Positions 41,851 through 46,585 of a DNA stretch of 46,585 nt are shown in pieces; positions within the stretch are counted from its first letter, which is position 1, and the number at the start of each line of letters is the position of its first letter. The DNA is from Bacteroides ovatus (GTDB lineage: Bacteria > Bacteroidota > Bacteroidia > Bacteroidales > Bacteroidaceae). The notes beneath the pieces were generated by a model that had not been told where the DNA came from, made no database searches, and saw nothing but the letters and a program-made list of their open reading frames with translations. The DNA lies in assembly GCA_030844565.1 (NCBI GenBank), contig JAUUNK010000018.1, forward strand, positions 1 to 46,585, in the 5' to 3' direction. A program made the translations under genes and the position numbers.

Positions 41851-42852
41851 ATGGAAGAGATTATTAAACCGGTGAGCAAACAGCTAATCAAAGCGGAACT
41901 GACAGAAGAGAAACGGTTGCGTATGACGAATAAGAGTAATAATCAGATTTATATTATTACTTATCAGGATTCACCGAACGTGATGAGAGAGATCGGACGT
42001 TTACGGGAGATTGCTTTTCGTGCAGCCGGAGGTGGAACGGGACAGTCTATGGACATCGATGAGTATGATACGATGGAGAATCCCTATAAGCAGCTGATTG
42101 TGTGGAATCCGGAGGCGGAAGAAATATTGGGGGGATACCGTTATATATTAGGGACGGATGTTCGGCTTGACGAGAAAGGTGCGCCTATCCTTGCTACTTC
42201 CCACATGTTTAACTTCTCTGACCGGTTTATTAAGGAGTTTCTTCCTACAACTATAGAATTGGGACGCTCATTTGTTACACTTGAGTATCAGTCTACGCGT
42301 GCTGGTAGTAAAGGGCTTTTTGCTTTAGACAATCTATGGGACGGGCTGGGCGCTTTGACGGTGGTGATGCCTAATGTGAAGTATTTCTTTGGTAAAGTAA
42401 CTATGTATCCAAGCTATCACCGTGGTGGACGGGATATGATTCTCTACTTCCTCAAGAAGCACTTTGGAGACAAAGACGGGCTTATCACTCCGCTGAAACC
42501 GCTGGAAATGGAGACGGAGGAAGCAAAACTTGCCGCTCGATTCTGCAAAGACTCTTTTAAGGAGGATTATAAGATATTGAATAGTGAAATACGCAAGCTG
42601 GGTTATAACATTCCCCCCTTGGTGAATGCCTATATGAGTCTGAGCCCCACCATGCGTATGTTTGGAACAGCCATTAATTATGAATTTGGAGATGTGGAAG
42701 AAACTGGTATCCTCATTGCCGTAGACGAAATATTAGAGGATAAGCGTATGCGCCACATCCAATCGTTTATCGAAAATCATCCCGAAGATTGCAAACTCAC
42801 TTCGGGAGCCAATAAGGTGTTCTTTACACAGCAGGAAGACTGTTGCCATTGA
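41851..42852 (+). CDS. glsB: GNAT/OlsB-like N-acyltransferase, glycine lipid synthesis
   Basis: The product is 333 aa, soluble, of the hemolysin/OlsB-like GNAT type: REIGRLREIAFRAAGGGTGQSMDIDEYD, LIVWNPEAEEILGGYRYILG and ELGRSFVTLEYQ. The OlsB-like family transfers a 3-hydroxy-acyl chain from acyl carrier protein to an amino acid. The Bacteroides homologue GlsB uses glycine. It forms an operon with glsA. Its last 29 bp overlap the 3' end of the convergent dNTPase gene, so there is no room for an intergenic terminator. Confidence 0.82.
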   Translation: MEEIIKPVSKQLIKAELTEEKRLRMTNKSNNQIYIITYQDSPNVMREIGRLREIAFRAAGGGTGQSMDIDEYDTMENPYKQLIVWNPEAEEILGGYRYILGTDVRLDEKGAPILATSHMFNFSDRFIKEFLPTTIELGRSFVTLEYQSTRAGSKGLFALDNLWDGLGALTVVMPNVKYFFGKVTMYPSYHRGGRDMILYFLKKHFGDKDGLITPLKPLEMETEEAKLAARFCKDSFKEDYKILNSEIRKLGYNIPPLVNAYMSLSPTMRMFGTAINYEFGDVEETGILIAVDEILEDKRMRHIQSFIENHPEDCKLTSGANKVFFTQQEDCCH

Positions 42853-44170
42853 TTTTCCGGTAAAGGTCCAGTGCAAATACGTCGGTCATTCCCGATACAT
42901 AATCTAATACCGCCTGTATTCTTTCGTAGAGTGCAGGCGCTTTTATATTATATTGTCCTGATACACGGTCGATAAGTAGCTTGGAATATGCCTTCTCGGG
43001 GGAAGTGACGGCTTCTATCATAAGTTCGAGCAGAGTACTGATGACGCGGAAACCTGCAAGTTCGATGTCCAATACATCCCGTGAGCGATAGATTTTCTTG
43101 AAAGAAACTTCTTCGCAATGACGATAGGCTCGGGCTGGAAGGTCGGATATATGGCAGATGAGCGGGCCTTCAAAGGTTCCAGCGAGTATTTCTTTTTCTG
43201 AATCCACAAAGACGCGCGTGCATTCCCTGATGAGTAATCCGATGACACAAGAGCGGAGGTAAGCAATCTGCTCGTTGGTATCGCTCACGATGTCGAATGT
43301 TTTTCGGATATGGTCTTGGCGCTCTTCGGTAAAGAAGTTCATAAGTAATCCTTGAGTCTCAGCGGTGGTGAGTATTTTTAGTTTGTGGGCATCTTCTATG
43401 TCCATAAGTTGATAGCAGATGTCGTCTGCCGCCTCCACCAAATATACCAGTGGGTGGCGCGCATATTGTAGTGGATGCTCGTTCAACTTTATCAGTCCTA
43501 ATTCACTAGCGATGCGGCGGAAACTTTCTTCCTCACTTACAAAAAAGCCGAATTTAGACTTCTTTCCGGCAAGACTCGATGAAAAAGGATATTTCACAAT
43601 GGAAGCCAACGTGGAGTATGTCATGGCAAAGCCTCCTTTGCGGCGTCCTTCAAACTGGTGGGTGAGGAGGCGGAAGGCGTTGGCGTTTCCTTCGAAATGT
43701 GTCAAATCTTCCCATTCCATCGGAGAAAGTTGCTCTCCGTTGGGTTGTTTTTTCTTTAAAAACTGTCCTTTCCCTTCGGAGAAGAAAGTGGAGATGGCAC
43801 GCTCACCCGAGTGCCCGAAGGGAGGATTACCCAAGTCGTGAGCCAGGCAAGCGGCGGATACGATGGAGCCGATTTCGGGCAAAAAAGAGTCTTGCAATTC
43901 CGGTTGCGCAGCTAAAATGGCTTTGGCAACATCATTGCCGAGCGAACGACCTACGCAAGACACTTCCAGGCTATGGGTGAGCCGGTTGTGCACGAAGATG
44001 CTTCCCGGGAGTGGAAAGACTTGCGTTTTATTCTGTAAGCGCCGGAAGGGAGCTGAGAAAATGAGGCGGTCGTAGTCACGCTGAAACTCCGAACGGTTCT
44101 CCTGGCGTTCTGAGTGAAACTGTTCCATACCGAAGCGTTTTGCAGATATAAGTGTTCTCCAATCCATCAT
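42824..44170 (-). CDS. dgt: dGTPase-like dNTP triphosphohydrolase
   Basis: The enzyme hydrolyses dNTPs to deoxynucleosides and triphosphate, affecting nucleotide pools. The product is 448 aa. The HD-domain ligands are visible: H66 in NRLTHSLEV and H111-D112 in ACLAHDLGNPPFGHSGE; VEAADDICYQLMDIEDA supplies the later Asp. The start may be either of two ATGs (44170 or 44167). A TACATTTG -7 box lies at 44240-44233. Its 3' end overlaps glsB by 29 bp in convergent orientation. The neighbour dut also acts on dNTPs. Confidence 0.92.
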   Translation of the reverse strand: MMDWRTLISAKRFGMEQFHSERQENRSEFQRDYDRLIFSAPFRRLQNKTQVFPLPGSIFVHNRLTHSLEVSCVGRSLGNDVAKAILAAQPELQDSFLPEIGSIVSAACLAHDLGNPPFGHSGERAISTFFSEGKGQFLKKKQPNGEQLSPMEWEDLTHFEGNANAFRLLTHQFEGRRKGGFAMTYSTLASIVKYPFSSSLAGKKSKFGFFVSEEESFRRIASELGLIKLNEHPLQYARHPLVYLVEAADDICYQLMDIEDAHKLKILTTAETQGLLMNFFTEERQDHIRKTFDIVSDTNEQIAYLRSCVIGLLIRECTRVFVDSEKEILAGTFEGPLICHISDLPARAYRHCEEVSFKKIYRSRDVLDIELAGFRVISTLLELMIEAVTSPEKAYSKLLIDRVSGQYNIKAPALYERIQAVLDYVSGMTDVFALDLYRKINGNSLPAV

Positions 44171-44297
44171 TTTAATTGCGTTTTTGCGGGTTACTGTTTA
44201 CAAGTGGTGTCTCTAAGTACATTATTTAACTGCAAATGTACGGAAATTCGATTCAAAATGTGTATTTTCGCCCGTTAATTAGTAAACAAGTTTAAAT

Positions 44298-44732
44298 ATG
44301 AATGTTCAGGTCATTAACAAATCGAAGCATCCGCTTCCTCAATATGCCACTCCACTTTCTGCAGGTATGGACATCCGCGCTAATCTTTCAGAGCCTATGA
44401 CACTGGCTCCCTTGCAACGTTGTTTGGTGCCTACCGGCTTATATATTGCTCTTCCACAAGGATTTGAAGCACAAATCAGACCACGTAGCGGACTGGCTCT
44501 AAAAAAGGGAATCACTGTGCTCAATTCTCCCGGTACTATCGACGCCGACTACCGTGGAGAGATTTGTATCATCCTGGTGAATCTTTCTAACGAAGAGTTT
44601 GTTATTGAGGACGGGGAACGTATTGCGCAAATGATTATAGCCCGTCATGAACAGCCTGTGTGGGAAGAAGTGGAAGTCTTGGACGAGACGGAGCGCGGCG
44701 CCGGCGGGTTTGGTCATACAGGAAAAGAATAA
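44298..44732 (+). CDS. dut: dUTP diphosphatase
   Basis: Dut cleaves dUTP to dUMP and pyrophosphate, preventing uracil incorporation and feeding dTMP synthesis. The product is 144 aa, a trimeric type. The five motifs are in order: AGMDIRA, RPRSGLA (from about residue 61), NSPGTIDADYRGE, GERIAQMII and the C-terminal RGAGGFGHTGK. It is divergent from dgt and lies about 50 bp upstream of the TPR gene, probably co-transcribed. Confidence 0.97.
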   Translation: MNVQVINKSKHPLPQYATPLSAGMDIRANLSEPMTLAPLQRCLVPTGLYIALPQGFEAQIRPRSGLALKKGITVLNSPGTIDADYRGEICIILVNLSNEEFVIEDGERIAQMIIARHEQPVWEEVEVLDETERGAGGFGHTGKE

Positions 44733-44782
44733 AAAGGAGAAATAAGGCTGCATTATAACCGTAGCCGAGTAGTGAATTGAGT

Positions 44783-46540
44783 ATGAGAATAAAAACAAAA
44801 ATAATATTATTTCTTTTGATGGCGGGGGTGCTTGCATCTTGCGGCTCAGTTCGTCAGGTAAAAGAACGGGGAGTAATACCCCCGGTTGCCTATAAACCGC
44901 TTTCTGCGGAAGAACAGCGGAAATACGATTATTTCTTTTTGGAGGCAATGCGACTGAAAGAGAAGAAAGAATACCCGGCAGCTTTCGGGTTGTTGGAGCA
45001 TTGCCTGGACATCAATCCGGCGGCTTCTTCCGCTCTTTATGAAATAGCACAGTATTACTTGTTCCTCAGACAGGTTCCTCAGGGACAGGCGGCACTGGAG
45101 CAAGCGGTAGCGAATGCTCCTGATAATTATTGGTATAGCCAGGGATTGGCAAGTCTTTACCGGCAACAAGGCTCGGTGGATAAAGCCATAGAGTTGCTCG
45201 AAAGCATGGTTACCCGCTTCCCTGGCAAACAGGAACCTTTGCTCAATCTGGTCGATTTGTACAATCAGAAGGAAGAATATGCGAAGGTAATCGATACGTT
45301 GGACCGGCTGGAAGAAAAGATGGGAAAGAACGAACAGCTTACCATGGAGAAATTTCGCATTTACTTGCAGATGGAAGATGACAAGAAAGCGTTCGAGGAA
45401 ATTGAAGGCTTAGTACGCGAGTATCCTATGGATATGCGCTATCAAGTGATTCTAGGTGATGTGTATTTCCAGAATGGCAAGAAGCCGGAGGCGTATGCAC
45501 TCTACCGCAAAGTGTTAGAGGCAGAGCCGGATAATCCGATGGCACGCTTTTCTTTGGCTTCTTATTATGATCAGACCGGGCAAAAAGAACTTTACCGGCA
45601 ACAACTTGACACGTTACTGTTGAATCAGCGGGTTCCTTCGGAAACCAAAGTGAATGTGATGCGCCAACTTGCAGTGCAGAATGAACAAGCCGGACGTGAC
45701 AGCACGGAAATAATCTCTTTGTTTGACCGTATGATGAAGCAGGATATGGATGACGACCAAATCCCTATGCTGTATGCGCAATATCTGCTGTCAAAGGGAA
45801 TGGAAGACGCTTCTGTACCCGTGTTGAAACAAGTGTTGCAGATTGACCCCGCTAATAAGGCTGCCCGCCTCATGTTGCTTAGTTCTGCTGTAAATAAAGA
45901 CGATTATGAACAAGTGATTGACCTTTGCGAACCGGGCATTGAGGCAACCCCTGATGCTTTGGAGTTTTATTTTTACCTTGCTATTGCTTACCATCAGGCA
46001 GAGCGTGAGGACGATGTAATCCGCATATGCCGTGATGCGTTGGAACACGTGACTCCTGAAAGTAAGAAAGAAATGGTTTCTAATTTCTATTCCATCCTTG
46101 GAGATGTATATCATACCCGCAATCAAATGCAGGAGGCTTATGCAGTCTACGATTCGGCGCTGGTCTATAATCCTTCTAACATCGGTGTACTGAATAACTA
46201 TGCTTATTATCTATCTGTGGAACGCCGTGATTTAGATAAAGCGGAAGAAATGAGCTATAAAACAGTGAAAGCAGAACCCAACAACTCAACTTTCCTTGAT
46301 ACATACGCTTGGATTCTTTTTGTGAAAGGGAATTATGCAGAAGCCCGCATCTATATTGATGAAGCCATGAAGAACGATACTGAAAAAAGCGACGTGATTA
46401 TAGAGCATTGCGGCGACATTCATTATATGACAGGTGATGTGGAAGGGGCGCTGAAGTACTGGAAACAGGCGCTCGAGAAAGGAAGCCAGTCTAAAACTTT
46501 GAAACAGAAAATAGAGAAGAAAAAATATATTGCCGAATGA
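44783..46540 (+). CDS. Tetratricopeptide-repeat lipoprotein
   Basis: The ATG at 44783 opens MRIKTKIILFLLMAGVLASC, a lipoprotein signal with Cys at 20. A TTG two codons earlier is an alternative. The 585-aa product is almost entirely TPR-like helical pairs, for example AAFGLLEHCLDINPAASSALYEIAQYYL, DKAIELLESMVTRFPGKQEPLLNLVDLY and GVLNNYAYYLSVERRDLDKAEEMSYKTV (each shown in part). Such proteins scaffold envelope complexes; no specific role is visible. Its TGA overlaps the ATG of the next gene (ATGA), which suggests translational coupling. Confidence 0.85.
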   Translation: MRIKTKIILFLLMAGVLASCGSVRQVKERGVIPPVAYKPLSAEEQRKYDYFFLEAMRLKEKKEYPAAFGLLEHCLDINPAASSALYEIAQYYLFLRQVPQGQAALEQAVANAPDNYWYSQGLASLYRQQGSVDKAIELLESMVTRFPGKQEPLLNLVDLYNQKEEYAKVIDTLDRLEEKMGKNEQLTMEKFRIYLQMEDDKKAFEEIEGLVREYPMDMRYQVILGDVYFQNGKKPEAYALYRKVLEAEPDNPMARFSLASYYDQTGQKELYRQQLDTLLLNQRVPSETKVNVMRQLAVQNEQAGRDSTEIISLFDRMMKQDMDDDQIPMLYAQYLLSKGMEDASVPVLKQVLQIDPANKAARLMLLSSAVNKDDYEQVIDLCEPGIEATPDALEFYFYLAIAYHQAEREDDVIRICRDALEHVTPESKKEMVSNFYSILGDVYHTRNQMQEAYAVYDSALVYNPSNIGVLNNYAYYLSVERRDLDKAEEMSYKTVKAEPNNSTFLDTYAWILFVKGNYAEARIYIDEAMKNDTEKSDVIIEHCGDIHYMTGDVEGALKYWKQALEKGSQSKTLKQKIEKKKYIAE

Positions 46541-46585
46541 AAAGATTGATATATCTGCTCTTGGTGCTTGTGGTTGTGCTTACCG
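46537..46585 (+). CDS. Start of a further envelope protein gene (partial)
   Basis: The ATG at 46537 overlaps the TGA of the TPR gene. The visible codons read MKRLIYLLLVLVVVLT, the start of a hydrophobic signal sequence. In Bacteroides the gene after this TPR lipoprotein is usually a DUF4292 lipoprotein, but that cannot be confirmed from 16 residues. The window ends inside the gene. Confidence 0.6.
   Translation, partial: MKRLIYLLLVLVVVLT

Overview
The window is a chromosomal segment of a Bacteroides-type bacterium. Support comes from a SusC/SusD pair, the gene order of the division/cell-wall cluster, glycine-lipid acyltransferase homologues, and promoters of the Bacteroides form (TTTG, about 20 bp, TAnnTTTG) in front of many genes. 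Most of it is core genome. The species cannot be fixed from sequence reading alone.

Layout. 1-9.6 kb: a DUF5723-type envelope protein, a large TlpA-like thioredoxin lyse-in-periplasm-type protein (opposite strand), gpmI, a Cys-rich DUF3109 protein and an AsmA-like protein. 9.6-12.3 kb (minus strand): gyrB, rpsT and tRNA-Glu(UUC). 12.2-12.8 kb: a gene-free divergent region holding a tandem array of 22-bp imperfect dyads, followed by recO. 13.6-14.0 kb: a deleted porin remnant. 14.2-31.1 kb (minus strand): a long dcw cluster reading mraZ-rsmH-ftsL-ftsI-murE-mraY-murD-ftsW-murG-murC-ftsQ-ftsA-ftsZ-yqeY. It makes lipid-linked peptidoglycan precursor and the divisome. A HU-like gene precedes it. 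murF and ddl are absent from the cluster. mraZ has three 10-bp tandem GTGG boxes over its promoter, as expected for MraZ autoregulation.

31.1-32.98 kb is the most unusual stretch. It holds four 18-bp palindromes at an exact 23-bp period in the HU-like leader, an orphan lipoprotein gene with its own promoter, and a 446-bp segment bounded by perfect 17-bp inverted repeats directly upstream of susC. That segment carries promoter-like elements pointing both ways and looks like an invertible (phase-variable) promoter.

32.98-40.1 kb: a compact polysaccharide utilization locus of SusC, SusD, a DUF5018-like lipoprotein and a GH27 alpha-galactosidase. No regulator gene lies inside it, so the putative DNA switch may be its main control. 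40.2-46.6 kb: an ECF-type sigma factor, glsA-glsB (glycine lipid synthesis), a dNTP triphosphohydrolase converging on glsB with a 29-bp overlap, dut, a TPR lipoprotein and the first codons of another gene.

The strongest candidates for something undescribed are the 32397-32842 inverted-repeat segment and the two tandem dyad arrays (12422-12565 and 31244-31330). None of these has been tested by database search here.
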